Shown: positions 13,733 to 27,998 of the stretch, piece after piece | Numbering within the stretch: the stretch's first letter is position 1 | Layout: each line of letters starts with the position of its first letter | DNA from: Hemibagrus wyckioides | Lineage: Eukaryota > Chordata > Actinopteri > Siluriformes > Bagridae | Assembly: GCF_019097595.1 (NCBI RefSeq) | Contig: NC_080710.1 | Span: 16,364,780-16,428,779, forward strand | Length of the DNA stretch: 64,000 nucleotides | Direction: 5' to 3' | Translations under genes and position numbers: made by a program | The notes under the pieces: generated by a model | Told to the model about the DNA's origin: nothing | Seen by the model: the letters and a program-made list of their open reading frames with translations, nothing else | Databases searched by the model: none

Positions 13733-14759
13733 GATGCCATGTTGGAATCAGATTAGAATAAAAAATAAGATCAGCACAGGGAAATATTGTAGCTACAACA
13801 AATATTAGTTATTAAACGATTTGAAAAGATTCTGGTGTTTCTGCATTTGGTATTTCAGTAACTGTCAGGAATATGATGTTGCAGTTTTCACTAATGGAGA
13901 TTCAATGTATGCTGTGTAGCCTGATTCTTGTCACATGAATTGGCTTAAGCAAACTGCTGTGCTCTTTCCTGTTTAGGGCAATAACCATAGACTAAAGAAG
14001 CCTTTCATTAGTGTTATCTGCTGAGGCCATATTGCCTATGCTTTACTACTGGCATAAGCATTCATCTTATAGGCAGGAAAAGGACATGGCTGTATGTGTA
14101 GCCCTTTGTTCTTCTCTCTAGGACTTAAACTGTATTCATCTTCACTTTATCTGTGATAGTAAATGCAAAAAGCAACCGGGTCTCCATTTTATGCCCTGAG
14201 GATCTGCGGGAAAGATGGGGCAAAATTCATCTAAGATTATTTTTCAAAGTGTTTTCAATAATTAACACATTGTCATAATTGCTGGCATTCATGCTTTGGA
14301 ATTGAATGTGTAAGAGGATTAGTTAGATGTAAATTGTGCGCTATTTGCATCACAGCTGAGTGATTTCTGAGTCTACAGCAGAGGATGACTGTTTTGTTTT
14401 TGTTTTTTTATCAGAAAAAAGGCTAAAAATTATGATGGTGTCCTTTAAAAACTAGCACAATGGGTTGCTGTAAGTGTGTGTGTGTGTGTGCACAAGAGAG
14501 AGGCTGAATTTTAGGTAAAGCAATTATCTGCTGTAGAAACACAGCTCCGTGTAATCCAAAAGGAAGTTCATTGCTATCTCTTAATATGTCTGTGTCGATC
14601 CTATGAACTGAATTAACTCAAGATTGCGAAACGAGGCTCACAATGCTGCGGAAAAAAAAAAAAGTCACATTGTCTTAATACAACACCGCCACAAATCCTC
14701 ATTCACACAAACACACTCACATATTAACACACACCCCATAAAACTGTAAAGTAATGGTG

Positions 14760-14960
14760 GCAGCACACTTGGGGCTTGTTGCACTACTTTTCGAGAGGCT
14801 CCTTGTGATAGGAAGGCAACCTTCCTGCCCGTGGCCGTCGTAAATAGATTTCACGCCTTTACCTTCTCTCCAGGAGATTTTCTGCTGCCGGCACAAATTT
14901 AGTCACAAAGTGTCAGCGATTTTACATGTGCTGCTCCTGCCAGACTTTTTTTTGTTTCTT
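14760..14960. promoter_or_regulatory. Possible conserved non-coding element
   Basis: Compact, repeat-free, moderately GC block with CGTCGTAAATAGATTTCACG and AGGAGATTTTCTGCTGCC. It has no open frame of interest. Conservation cannot be tested here. Confidence 0.25.
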
Positions 14961-15260
14961 CTGCCTGACTTCAAATACTGCTATGAGCATTAATATACTT
15001 ACTCCTTATTCTCTTCATGGGAGAAACAAAGGTAACCACTTGCAACGAAGTCGTGCTTGTAAATATGTGTTTGGATATCAGCCATTTTGTGGTGAAAAAT
15101 AAGTTTGCCTATTGCAGTTCCAATATATTACACACACATCATACACAGCTCTCTGAAACAGACCTGGTGAAGAAGGAGGTATGAACATGGTGCATAAAAA
15201 GTGCTGAAATGCTTAAAAAAAAGACCTACTCTGTGTGTGTGTGTGAAACCAGAAATAATT

Positions 15261-15350
15261 TTCAGTTCAATTTTATTCCTATAGCACATTTTTATTTATA
15301 GGACAATGAACATTGTCACAAAGCAGCTTTACAGAAATCTATAAATTTAG
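15261..15350 (+). repeat. Interspersed repeat fragment
   Basis: TTCAATTTTATTCCTATAGC followed by GACATTGTCACAAAGCAGC-like sequence (here GAACATTGTCACAAAGCAGC), then TTTACAGAAAT. This is a very common fish repeat; a second fragment is at 58690. Family name not assigned. Confidence 0.55.
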
Positions 15351-15533
15351 GATATAAATTTTACATTTATTAATATATGGCATATTTGGAATATTTTTGA
15401 CCTTCTTGCTGTTCACAACTCGGTATATCTTAAGGTATAGATCATAGCTTTAATTAGCATTATATATTGATAGGCATTTGATAATTATGTGAACGGATGG
15501 TGCTCATATGGAAAGTGGGATAGTAAGACAAAC

Positions 15534-15571
15534 GTGTGTGTGTGTGTCTGTGTGTGTGTGTGTGTGTGTGT
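15534..15571. repeat. GT microsatellite
   Basis: GT run with one CT interruption. Confidence 0.95.
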
Positions 15572-16816
15572 ACATGAGAAGACAGTTGGCCTAGTCTGCA
15601 TGGTGAGCTATATTTCCATGTGAATTTTTTTTTTTTGGAACAGACAGCTATCGTTTGCTCTGTGCCCTGGGGCTTTACAATAATTCTGTAAAATTAATGT
15701 TTCCTTTTTGACTGCCCCATTTTCCTATCCTAATTTTCAGGAGTTGTAGCTCATATTCTTTTATCTTAGGCCAGTTGGCTAGAGGTGTTTCTGCTCTCTC
15801 TATTATTGACAAAACATAGTGTGTTAGTGCATTTCATTTTAAAATATAAATCAGGAGGAAAAGGAAAGTAATTAGAGTGTAGACTCCAGAGTTCAAGTCT
15901 ATTTATTCCTGTACAGGTCAAGCAGTAGGGCGTTTTGTAATTCATTCATTTATTCATTATGAATAAAACACTAGATTTAAGAAAGGAGAGAAACACAACA
16001 CAAGCTGCATATATGCACGACACTTAACCTTTAATTCCTGTATGTGTACATACATTTCCCTACAGATTACACAAAATAAACAACAGACTGACTTAAAATG
16101 TAACATTGGTGAAACGTCAGGAAAAATGCATTATGTGTTATTTTGGAGAGAATTATATGTATTATTAAGTGTCCTTGTATAGCTCTGTAGTATTGGGATG
16201 TGCTGACCGTGGCAGTGTTAAACCCACAGCTGAGTGTGTTTGGGGGCCTATAAACCCAGACTGTGGGCTTGGTCTACTGTGCATCCTGCCTGTCTGCTAA
16301 TATCACTCACTTTTAAACAGAGAAAGAAACACCCAGAGCTAGAAATGTGCTGCATTTATTGTATTCATTTTTATATAATTGAAAACTTACCATCATTTTT
16401 TACGCCATCTTGACTTTTCCCATTTTATTCACTTTACCGGGATGTCGTGAAGGTGACAATCAGGTTTATATGATGAGGTTAAAAATAAAATTTAGCTGGA
16501 AAATTTTCAAACCACACTACAGTTTTTAGAGCCATTCATTCTGAAGTCATCTGATCAAACAGATTTGTTGGATTTCCTAACAATTTCCATTGCATAAGTG
16601 GTGAGGAATAGGGATAGAGTTAGCATACCTTTGCTTGTTACTTGTTTTAGAACAAAAAAAATCACATTCAAGCAGATTTAACATTTTGACTTATCTGTAT
16701 CTGTAGTAAACAAACACACATGATTTTGTAGGGGGAAAAAAATCTTAATATATTATGTTTAACTTTAGGAGGTTGGTGCTGCTTTCAATATATGTGTAAA
16801 TGAATGAATTCAGATG

Positions 16817-16846
16817 ATTAACTGAATTCAAATGAATTCAGTTAAT
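16817..16846. repeat. Short perfect palindrome
   Basis: ATTAACTGAATTCA and its exact inverse complement, separated by AA. A third TGAATTCAG lies just upstream (16807 region shows GAATTCAG). Function unknown. Confidence 0.85.
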
Positions 16847-17177
16847 AAATACAAAATAACTCACAAAGGCTGCTTGTGATCAGATGTTTTTTTCATATCA
16901 CATGAGGATGAATCAAAGGCATTTTTTGTTTCGACTCTTTAAATGTACACTCAAATTTACGGCTGGGACACTTGCTCACAGAAGGCTATTCTTTGTTCTA
17001 TTTTGTATTAGTGTAGAATTATAATGAAGAGACTTTGAAATAACACATGTGGATGTTACAGTTATTTTCCATTTGAAATCCTTAACATTATTCCTGATGA
17101 ACACATCAGCTCAAGCAACTTCATGATGGAGCTTCACCAAAAAGGCTTTCATTAAATAAGGTCGCATTTAAGTATTT

Positions 17178-17179
<2 letters not shown>

Positions 17180-17215
<36 letters not shown>

Positions 17216-17226
17216 AAGAAAGAAAG
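17180..17226. repeat. GA/AAAG microsatellite
   Basis: A GA run of about 31 bases leads into four AAAG units. Confidence 0.95.
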
Positions 17227-17389
17227 GAACATCCTAGCTTTGTTCATACATAAGTAAAATCCAGATAAAGTGTAATTTTCACTTTTTCGGCTAGGGTAGG
17301 TTTTAACAGTCCCACTAAAAAAGATAATCATTCTAGCTCTAGTTTGTCAGCTCTCCTCCTCAAATCTATTAGTCATTATTAAACAATCT

Positions 17390-17660
17390 GGCCAAAACAA
17401 GACCAAATGAGCCAGGTTAGAAAAACAGGCCATTTTTTTCAGTCTAATCAATGAGCCTAATCATACAGCCTACATGCGATAATAAGCCCAGGCACTGACC
17501 GCTTGATTAATGACACTATTATCTGTGTGAAAGGAACCTGCTTGCTGTCCTCCCATCGGCACACTGTGAAAAGCAGAACTGCACCGACTAAATACCTCTC
17601 GGTGACTCATCTCCTCTCTCGCCTTATTTATCAGCTTTCTTTTCGCATGTCCATCTCTGT
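17390..17660. promoter_or_regulatory. Possible conserved non-coding element
   Basis: Compact block with homeodomain-like TAATCAATGAGCCTAATC and TTGATTAATGACAC cores. Open frames exist on both strands, but neither resembles a protein family. Confidence 0.25.
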
Positions 17661-17741
17661 CCTTCTTCATCTCTACAGTTTACTCTTAATCAATTTCTCA
17701 AGCTTTCCATTGAAGATTTATTGTCACTGTTCTCAGTTCGT

Positions 17742-17772
<31 letters not shown>

Positions 17773-18618
17773 AGGTGCCAATCCAGTCTTTAAGCAATAT
17801 TCTGCTATTATATATTTTTTTAAAATTCAAATAATTTAGCCAAAATTAAGATAATAAAATTGATTAAAATAAACAACATAGATCAACAGAGCACTTCCTC
17901 ATTTAAATCTTCAGTGAAATGTTCAGTGTTATAAATGAAAGGGCTGAGAAAAGTCCATCCATGTCAAATCCATGTTTTATAATGTTCGTTTTTTATTTTT
18001 CACCATAGTGCCTATCCCAGTGGTGGTCCTTTACTGCAATTGTAAGCTACCAACAGTCTATTGTACGGTAAGTTAAATGAAAAGAATATTTAAAAAATTC
18101 CTTTTAATGTTTTGTTTGTTAAAACTACCAGTTGCACTTTGAGTTATTTATACTGTTTGTCCCATTAAAAGAAAATAGAATAAAAATTACAGAACTTGCT
18201 GAATGTGTAACATTTTTTTTAAATGCACAATTTTAGATGTTATATCCAGTCCCTTAACACAGTGTTAGTGCACTTAATCCCCAATAATGCACTTATGTAA
18301 ATGTTCAATATTCCTCATTTTCTCTGTGTATAGCTCTGCCTTGCAACTGACTTTGATTTCCTACGGGTAGAAGTATTTAGATTTGTGGTCGTTGCACAGA
18401 TCGAACATGGCCTGTAAAAATATGAAAATATACATGAACTCAGTGATGCTGGGCTTCTGTGATGTAATGAAAATTATATAAATATTATTATTTACAAATT
18501 TAACATTGTCACACGTCTATTTCATCTTTATTATAGAAAGAAAATATAAATTAGAAATGATCAGGTTTAATTGTTCATAAGATCTGTATATAAATAAATA
18601 TATAAAAATCTGTACAAA

Positions 18619-18744
<126 letters not shown>

Positions 18745-19275
18745 TAATCTATATATAGATTAGATTTAGATTAGATTTATTATATATAGATTAGATTTAT
18801 TTGATGTATTTACATCTATGATATTCCAGGATAATACATTAAAGAAGACAACACTTGTGTTCCTCAAGCTGTATGGTGTAAAAAAAAAAAAAATTGATAT
18901 TCAACATTTACAGATGTGTACAACAAAAAAAATATTTTATGGATTATTCTACACTGTCAATAATATATCAGCAATAGGATAATGTAACTACTACGACCAA
19001 ATACATATTAAACAAATCTTAAATACACCTAATTTCATAAAATTGCATTCAGTAATTTTAAGACATTTAGTGTATTTAAAGTGTTTAATAAATATTTTGA
19101 ATCATTTCGAATATTTATTTTAGTATTTCATCGTTCATTTTCCTGTAGTCCCTCTGTCAATCTGTTTAACAGCTTCAATAAAGTGTACAGCAGCCGTTTG
19201 CTCTGTTAAAGACTGTTGCATTATTCTTTCTTCTCTTTGTGTAGCATGACAGACAGAAGAGTGGCCACGTGTCTA

Positions 19276-19276
<1 letters not shown>

Positions 19277-19336
<60 letters not shown>

Positions 19337-19337
19337 T
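19277..19337. repeat. GT/GA compound microsatellite
   Basis: A GT run followed by a GA run; a TTTC tetranucleotide run follows at 19415-19447. Confidence 0.95.
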
Positions 19338-19415
19338 GTGAATGAATGGTAGGGTAACCCTGGCCTGCCAATATCTCTTTTCAGGAAACACCACACTGAG
19401 AGTGTCTCTATTCAT

Positions 19416-19448
<33 letters not shown>

Positions 19449-20199
19449 ATTCCCTCACTCCTTACCTCTGCTGCCTTTACACTTAAATCAACCAAATATA
19501 CCATGAGCACTTTAGCCCATCCCAAATAAATCACCCTGCTTTTATTGACTCTGTGAGCTTTTCCACTGTAGTTGCTGGAAGACAGTATAGGTATTTGTAA
19601 ATAATTAAATAAAAAAAACACACACTGATAGCCTGGAAATTTATTGATGACCATATACTTGTTTAGGTGTTTGGTGAAATTAATATGTGCTGCTATTTTT
19701 ATTAAGTTAACTCCCAGTGTTGCGCATTATAGAAGAGAATTTATTCAACTCAGATCCTGTTTTTTATTATTTCAGTGACTTTACTTGCCATTTCTTTCTA
19801 AACACAAAATGTTTATGTACGGCTCAATGTTTTATGTCTAATCCAGTTTTATAGAGTACATATAAATGCTTTGTTTTAGTTAAAAGACAGTCATTTTAAA
19901 AGCAGTGTTTCACTTTCATAACTATTTTAGATGCTTTAAGAGACAATACAAAGGTCAATATTTCATTTTCCTTGATTGCAAAATACATAACAAATGGTAG
20001 AAGCAAGTGATCCTATCATCATATTTAGCACTCCAGTGGTTACAATAATTGTTCATCATTACATATAAGTTAATGGTGTGTGTTGTGTTAATGTTTAATT
20101 GAACACAATATACACGACTTTTACATAATTGCTTATTACCGATCCATAGGTGCTTTTAGCCATCTATAAATCTAAATGCATGATATAATTTAATCCGCA

Positions 20200-20530
20200 G
20201 CCTCAGACAGAAAAGTCTGTTTCTTTTTCCTGGCTGCTGCTGCTGATGATGATGATGGTGATGATGATGGTGGGCATGAAGGGTGGAGGCACTGCAGAAT
20301 GACTTGCATTTCGTGGAGCCCACAGGGAAAGACATAATCTTTGTAGGGCTAATTAAGAAATGTAGAGTTTTAATGGACTTCCTAATGCACCACCGTTGCT
20401 TGCTCTTTGTCTGCTAGCGTGAGGAAGACAGACAGCGTAATGCATGAAAACTGCATTTTAGCTCTGGATCGATATGCTGGATGCAGCAGTAGCTCTAAAC
20501 GGGGTTATTTGAGCTCCTGATTAATGCTGT
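20200..20530. promoter_or_regulatory. Possible conserved non-coding element
   Basis: Begins with GCTGCTGATGATGATGATGG and continues as non-repetitive sequence with GGGCTAATTAAGAAATG and GATTAATGCTG cores. Confidence 0.25.
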
Positions 20531-21513
20531 ATATGTTTTTTTATACTTCATATATTTCATAAAGATTAGATTAAATTGTGTGTGGGAAGCCCCAAGTCAG
20601 TCGTTGGTGCTGAACTGAATGAATTCATTTTCATAGAACATTTCTGAATTTTAATACATATATTTAACGAATATTAATTGCTCCTTTTTGTTGAATCATT
20701 AGCATTTTGAGTGATCCGGTGTGTTTCTCTCATCTTCCTGCATTCAACAACTTTCTGTCCAGCTCATCCATTATTTCTGTGTGATTTTCTTCTCCTCACA
20801 TCTCCTCTCATGCCCTTTCTTCCTTTCCCGACCTGTCCTCTTTTTCACTCCAACCTACCGTCTCTTTCAGGGTGCACAGAGCAAGAGTTTAAAAGGAAGA
20901 TGACCATGCTTTCTGTTTTTCCCTTTCTCTTTTTCTTTCTCTCCTTCTCTCTATCACTGCTGCAGTGCCACGCCTGCCAAACACACACAAATACTCAGGT
21001 TCAGAGTACACTAGCCTGCTCTATGCTCAGAGAAACGGTGCGTATATAACATGAAGCACTTTGCGCCACTCCTCCCACATGACAGTGTCTTCTTAATACA
21101 GGTTAAAACATGGATGTCAATTTTTTATTATATTTCACGATAATTAATATTTCTACTGACAATCACAACATAAGCCAGGAATGAAAAACAGCCATATTGT
21201 TCCTGCAGGCCATGTAGGCTGCCACAGTTCTAGGAGGAATCGTATTTGGGAGGATGATGGATGGATTGCCTTTTAGTCGATAAAGCTTCCTTTTTGATTC
21301 AGCCTTATAATTATGGAGAAACTTCTGGAACTGATGAGACAAAGAGAGACAGAAAGCATGGCATAGACAGAGAGAGAGAGGAGAGAGAGAGATGATTTTG
21401 TTTTGTGATGCAATGAGAGTGTGTGCTATAATCACTCTGTAAAGCAGACATTCAGCAGGGACTATAACTGTTGGCCATGTGTTCACTGACAGCCTAGAGA
21501 CCACAGGGCCTTC

Positions 21514-21514
<1 letters not shown>

Positions 21515-21553
<39 letters not shown>

Positions 21554-21580
21554 ATGTGTGTGCGCATGCATGTGTGTGTG
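21515..21580. repeat. GT microsatellite
   Basis: A perfect GT run of nearly 40 bases followed by an imperfect GT/GC/CATG tail. Confidence 0.95.
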
Positions 21581-24500
21581 TACCATAAGAGCTTGCTCAC
21601 AGAGGAACTGGTGCAGTCTGATTCAGACCAGTAGCTCGTCGCAAGGCTTCTCTGCTCCTTAATGAGCAAACTGCCTTCTGCTGTAATATAGAAGAATCCT
21701 TACAGACATGAGAAATAATTCCTCCTGTTACAGTATTTCACACTCATTTTTATGTGTTGAGTGAGGATTTTTATTTATTCACATTTTTGATGCAGTCAAA
21801 TAATTGATTTAAACAATTCCTGATTTATAATTCCAGCTATGCGTGTTAAATGGTATACTAATATTTCTGTGTTTTTTTGTATCATGTCTTTTTAGTTCCC
21901 TTCTATACCAGAGATCACAGGAGCATGTAAAGGTGAGCGTTTTCATATACACATTTAGCCAGTGGATACCTTGTTGAAATAAAAAAATGTAGAAAAATCT
22001 CTTCACGTCACACATCATAAGATTCATTAAACCTCCTGGTGTTCAATTTGTATTTATTACAAAATTCATAAATTACTGACAAATACCTTTTAACCAACCG
22101 TAATTATTCCTATATCTGAACCAGACTATACTGTTACATACAGGTTTTGACAATAGAAATGTTGGTCAGCACAGCTAAATCGTCGGGCAGGCGTGTGGGG
22201 GAAAGCAAGCACTGCTGCATTTGTATTTGCCTTGTATTTTTCTGTCACTTCTGAAATTCCCCTTCGGCAGCTGCAGCAGGCTTGATAAGAAACTCTGCTC
22301 TGCCTCTGCGTCGCTCTACTTTCGCATTACCATGAACTCAATCTCATACACACTTAAGCCCATACACAGATGTGTAAACATGCACATACACATATACCAA
22401 CCTGTGCACACAATACCATATTTTTGGTAAGTTTATACAATGTTTAGGGTATGGGCCTGAATTTAGTCCTGCTGTGCAATTTGATGTGTTGGGTATAGAG
22501 TTAGCAGCATCACAATACAAAAATGTTGATGCAGTTCTATCTGTCTATCGATCTTCCTTTTTTCCTATTCGTTCTTTTCCTGGTTATGGCTATATGATTG
22601 ATCTAAATGTCTGATTTCCACTGGGATACCGAAAGCTGTTTTTAGATGCTAGGCATAGACTTTTTGCTCACTGAGTGCAGCTGTCTGATGCACCCAGGAG
22701 ATAGTGGCTGCTCTATCAGCTGTCAGTACAGCACTGTACCTGTGACTTAAAGCCCAACCAGACTTTCCTCTGTTTCTGCAACAACACATTCAACTGCTAG
22801 CTAATGCTTCCAGCATTTTGGCCAGAAAGAAATTACACCCTGCTAATGAGCAATCACTAAGCTTTGTTTTGTGAAGAATATGTCTTTCTCTACCCAAAGC
22901 CTGGTAAATACCTAAAATGTATAAAACTGATCTGCACTGGTACAAATATCTCAGCAGTAATGTGTGGTGTAACTTGGGCTTTAGGATATTTACTCAATGC
23001 AAACCATTATTTAAAATATTGTAGTATCTGAAACATTTGAACTATATGTCAGAATAATTATTATAGCATCAATAGCTTATACAGGACAATGCAATGATCA
23101 CTGTCGGTCTGAAGGAGCACCTTCAATAGGATGCTATTTGAACACAGAATCCAGCCTTTCTGACAACATGTACAGGGAGGAAGAGACGAATCAGAGAATG
23201 CTGATCTATCACACAACTGTCAGTGGAGCAGCTGGTGTTTCACCAGGAAGCCGCCACGGCCCATTCAGTCAGCCGAATACACTGAGCTACAAAAATTCTC
23301 TTTTAGAAATACGAAATTTCTTACCACAGAAGTGCTTTATGATGTGTGCGGCATTATCTATAATAGCTATTCACTGAACCTCAATGGTGTTTGAAGATTA
23401 GTATACATCTACTAAAACAATGAGTGTGTTACATGTCCCTCTGATAAACAGATGCAAACACACACAATACAAACTCCTCACTTACTGGTCTAGGATGTAT
23501 TTTCACCATGGCTTCAGCACGGTATGGTGGCATTCTTTCTTTGAAGGGCATGGGCAGGCATCCAAGATCGCCCCACTCACCTCTCACACCTTCTAATTGA
23601 ACCCATGAAAAAGTTTGCAGTACAAAAGTCTTTTTGTGTGCTGTGTCACTAGGGCAGGCCAGCTAATGAAACATGATTAAAGAGAAATATATTGCCTGTA
23701 CATCACTTGCTGGTGTGATACAATCATCTGTGAAGGACTTAACAGGGATTGAGCTGCTAAGGTTAAAGATGAGGCATGCAAATGGCAGGATAATTGAGTT
23801 ATAATTGAGCATTAGTTGAACTTGCTGAAATCATTTACCTGAAATTAGGAGATGTAGCTGCTCTTTCTCCATATGATGCCTATAAGCTGTGAAGGTTTGA
23901 CTGTACAGGCAGACTCATGCAAATATCTTGGTGAAAGAATTCACACAGCTGCTTCTCTCAAACGAATTAATCATGCTTAACAAGTGTGCATGTTTGTGTC
24001 AAGTGTCTATCTATGAATCACAGCTCTCTCCTGAACATCTCTTTAAAGCAAGAAAGTCATTAATAATAAAACAGACAGAGATCATGGATTACTTGTTTGT
24101 AATGCTCTATAAAAGTGATTCAGCCCCTCTGAGTCAGTGGCAATAATGGAGGAATGAAGTCAGTGTTTGCTCAGAGATCATGCACTCATCTGTTCAGAGA
24201 TGTTTAGTCTGACCTCAGAAGTCAGACTGTCAGAGAAGAGAACCTCAGCAGCAGCAGGACCGCAGCTGGAGTACTGCTACAGCCCCCAGTTATCTGGCCT
24301 TGCTGCATATACTCTTTGAGATATAAAAGGGCTTCTGTTAGGGATACATGTAGAGATGTCACTCATCTGATGTTCAATGACCTTGTATCAGCAGAAAATG
24401 TCTGATAAGCTATTGGTTGAAAAATGAACAAATTTAATCCATCTGTGCAACAAATCCAACCTGAATTATCATACAATTGGTTTTAGCACAGTGTAACATA

Positions 24501-24654
24501 ACCCAATGTAATGTACAGTTAAGTTCTCCCACACCAGCTGTAGCTGCCTGCATCAGATTTAACACACACTGATGCTTGTTCATAGCATGATCACTTGCCA
24601 GCAATGAGAAGTCAAAGCTGTGAAAATGTACAGTTTATTTATAATAATGTGGAC

Positions 24655-24832
24655 GGAAGTGGCTAGGATGTTGGCCTAGTTATCGGAAGGTTGTAAGTTC
24701 TAATACCAAGCTGCTACTCCTGGGCCCCTGAGCAAGGCCCTTAACCATCAACTGCTCTTTTCTATAAATAAGATGTATGTAAGCCGCTCTGGGCAAGGGC
24801 GTCTGCCAAATGCAGTAAATGATTACAAAGCC
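24655..24832 (+). mobile_element. tRNA-derived SINE
   Basis: The head resembles a tRNA promoter (TGGCTAGGATGTTGGCCTAG, then a B-box-like GGTTGTAAGTTC). The body contains GGGCCCCTGAGCAAGGCCC and the tail CGCTCTGGGCAAGGGCGTCT GCCAAATGC, the L2-type tail seen in many fish SINEs. No clear target site duplication was found. Confidence 0.7.
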
Positions 24833-25246
24833 AAAAATGGACCAGCATTCACTTACCTTAAAGCACTAATCACACCCCACTCTGGAGCACGATTCCTCCA
24901 ATCTTCTAGCACTGTCCCATCATCCTTCAGGATACAAGGAAAGCATGCATCAAGAGTCAATGTTAGGTTATATAAATAGGTTGTGAATTGAACTTCCCCT
25001 AGAACTTCCCCAAACAGACACTGGTAGCCTTCAAATGACAACAAAAGACCTACCTCTTCTTGAAACATTTAAATTAGCCCTTAAACATGTCCTGTCTGTG
25101 TGCTTTTCTTTCTAGATTACCTCCTTACTATATTACCTCCCCAACAGAGCTTTTTTTAATCTGTTGGTATTCTTAGTCTATGACCTAGTGAACCAGTATC
25201 AGGACGCTCTGGATAAGGGTGTCAGCCAAATGCCATAAAAATATAA
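24833..25246 (+). mobile_element. L2-like LINE 3' fragment
   Basis: The frame LKALITPHSGARFLQSSSTV followed by a degenerate GKHASR stretch matches the C-terminal end of L2-clade reverse transcriptases. It ends at 25203-25246 with CGCTCTGGATAAGGGTGTCA, the same tail as the SINE immediately upstream. Frameshifts and stops show it is dead. It is 5' truncated, as usual for LINE insertions. Confidence 0.65.
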
Positions 25247-26997
25247 ATATACATGTAGTAGAGAGCTTTATTGTCAGTCTCTCAATTTACAAGTATATAG
25301 TTAAATGAAAGAGTGTTATCCAGGGCCTTAGTGTATTAGATTTATGTAAAAGTGACAACTGTGCCAAACAAGGTCATACCAGACAATATAGAGTGCAAAT
25401 TAGGAGAACAGCTCCTATGATAATAACAGTAGACACCTGATACACCATATCCACAGCAAAATTATAATTGTTTTAAATTGTTTTTAAAGTTGGATAATTA
25501 AATAGTGCACATATGTACACTATGATTTTTATTTTATATATGTATTTTGTGTGCTTGTTTTTGGTTGTATGTATTTTTTTTATTATTAATTAATTGTTTG
25601 TTTGTTAAAATGTGGTTTTGTGTAGGTTATGTTCCTGATATCTATTTCTTTTTATAGGATTTAGGTAAAGCTTGGGCAGTTGTATTTTGTTTATTGTAGA
25701 CCATCTTAAGTGAAGTCTTTCTATGTAATTCATACCCATTTAAAAGCTTATTTGGATTGGTATCAGCTGTTCATCAAGGCTTCAGTGTTGGTGCTGGTAT
25801 CGGGGAAGAAAACCAGCATCACGCTATGTCAAGTTATAGGAAGATTAATTATCTGATCTGATGTGTGTTTGTGTCTGCTTGACAGGTGAGTGATTGCTGT
25901 TATCTGAGGACACAGGCAGAATAAGCGCAGTGGACAGAGCTGTATGGTGGGGCGGGTCAGCTGGTGTTGTGAATCAGGCCGCCGTAATGAGTGGGCACGG
26001 CTTCTTCATAACACCAGGGTCACACCCTACCACACTCAGCACCTGCCAGCAGCGCACACACATATCCACACACACACACACAAAAAGACAAAAATACAAA
26101 GACCCAGTGACCCAAGGAGTCATCACAGGAAAAATATATACATATAAACATTACAGCTCCAGTGCAAAGAAAAAGTGTGTACTTTTGGTAGAATAAAATG
26201 CTTATTTCAAAAGTAATCTGTTATCTGTTATCTGTTGTATAAAATATACATATATATCTAATGTATAAATATTTTTTCAAATTAATAAAATGACCTAACA
26301 TTCAGTGTCTTTTTTTCTAGGCCCAAAATTATTTTCATAAAACAGCAAGCCATTTGTAAATGAGTCCTGTTATCCTCTTGTTGTCCTTTTATTTGCTTAC
26401 ATATTTGCTTCTGGTGAGGTCTCCATGTGCTGAATTTATTCACTCACTTTTTTTTACAGGCCAGCCAATGTTCTTTTCTAAATATGTAGATGTACATATA
26501 ATGATGTAAATATGTAGATACACATGATTTTATATAGACAGCCTGAGTGAAGATTTTTACTGTTGGTTTGATGGAAACATTGCTATAATTCCACTAACAA
26601 ATATTAGTCACTTACTTTTTTCAAAACAATTCCCAAAATATCAGCTCATCAGTTTAATTAATGACCAAAACACATTACAGCTATCAATCCACCACAAACA
26701 TATCTCAGAATAAACTCGTTCATTAAAACACAACACTATATTTCTACTAACAAGAGCACTCAGTCGATCAGAGCACAGTGTTTGCAAAACACTAACAAAT
26801 GTCATTACAGTAGGTGCTTGATATGATGCTTTATACTGATGACATAATAAAAGAAATAATAGTTTATTTTAAATTACAGAATGATACATTGTGCTAGCAT
26901 ATGCCATAAAAACAAGGGAAAAAATCATTACAACCGTAGTGCAAGAAACAAGCAAAGAATTTTATGTCTTTCTCATGTGCGAAAGGGGGGGGGCAGG

Positions 26998-27058
26998 GAG
27001 AGAGACAGACACAGAGAGAGAGAGACACAGAAAGAGAGAGAGAGAGAGAGAGAGAGAG
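26998..27058. repeat. GA microsatellite
   Basis: GA run with CA interruptions, preceded by a run of nine G at 26985-26993. Confidence 0.95.
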
Positions 27059-27509
27059 TTATTGTGTATCATCACAAACCTAACAGACATAACAGTACTC
27101 TTCTGTTAAAACTGCACAAACACACTGAGCAAAAGAGACGGTTTGATCTTTACATGTTTTAAATACTTCTTACAAAACAGCTTGGTCTGTATCATTAATA
27201 GCAGCAGCAGACTGCGGACCAGAGGATCCGTTTCATAGACGTGGCTCTTTTAATACTTCCACTTGACAGTCCATTCTTCAAAAGGCTATTTGCACAAAAC
27301 GAAAAAAGAAAATGTGCCGAATTATTTGAGTTGGACTGTTGAAATCCTATGTGAATTTTCTAATAATCAACACAAAAGGCACTAACTCGCAGCAAGTGGT
27401 GGGGAGGCTACAGGAATTTAATGTGCCCAGCCTTATTTCATTTACTCATTCATCTTTAGTGATGGCTTTTTGGCTTCTGATGCAAAAAATAAAAAATCCC
27501 AGGGAAACT

Positions 27510-27660
27510 GGGCAAAGGAATGCACTCTGGATGGGTGCCAGTCCATCACAGTGAACCATACACACACACACACTACAAAGGATGGATACTCTCTCTCCTC
27601 TATCAATCATAGTGACCCTAACGATTCAGGGTTGTCTGTGAGCTCACATATGCAAAAGTG
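27510..27660 (+). repeat. Decayed interspersed repeat
   Basis: Contains TGCACTCTGGATGGGTGCCA and GTCCATCACAG followed by a CA run, a motif set shared with 31488-31580 and 62200-62350. Probably one family of non-coding repeats. Confidence 0.45.
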
Positions 27661-27998
27661 GGCATATAAAATTTTTCTCCAAGTGTCTTTTGTGCTCCTG
27701 ATGCAGCGTAAGTAACAGTATGAAAAGATGCAGTTGGCTTACTTCACATGTCATGGAGGAAGCGTGTGATAGTCATATGATAAGGGAGAATTAACTGGTG
27801 GGTAGGAATTGGCCAGGACCAAATTAGTGAGAAGATCAGAGAAAAAACAAACACACACACACACTTATCAAACCTAAGGGCAAATTATAGCCACTGTGGG
27901 ATAATATTTCTGTTAAGCATGAATAGTCTTTGTGTAGCTAATGAATTAACAGTAACATCTTTAGAATGGCAAGTCTTATCAGAAATAGATAGCACCAC

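Larger units (their letters stand above)
7949..14159. other. Intergenic, no gene seen
   Basis: Mostly AT-rich. The block 9890-10040 (with AAATTTATGGCATAAAAGC, a caudal/Hox-like TTTATGGC) looks like a possible conserved element. Donor-like GTAAGT near 12327 has no convincing exon upstream. Confidence 0.5.
25247..27998. other. Intergenic, no gene seen
   Basis: AT-rich with a CA run near 26070, the GA run at 26998, and a decayed repeat at 27510. No exon-like structure was supported. Confidence 0.5.

Noticed and set aside
21163..21669. 168-codon minus-strand open frame
   Set aside because: Contains a long His-Thr run from the GT microsatellite and no recognisable domain.
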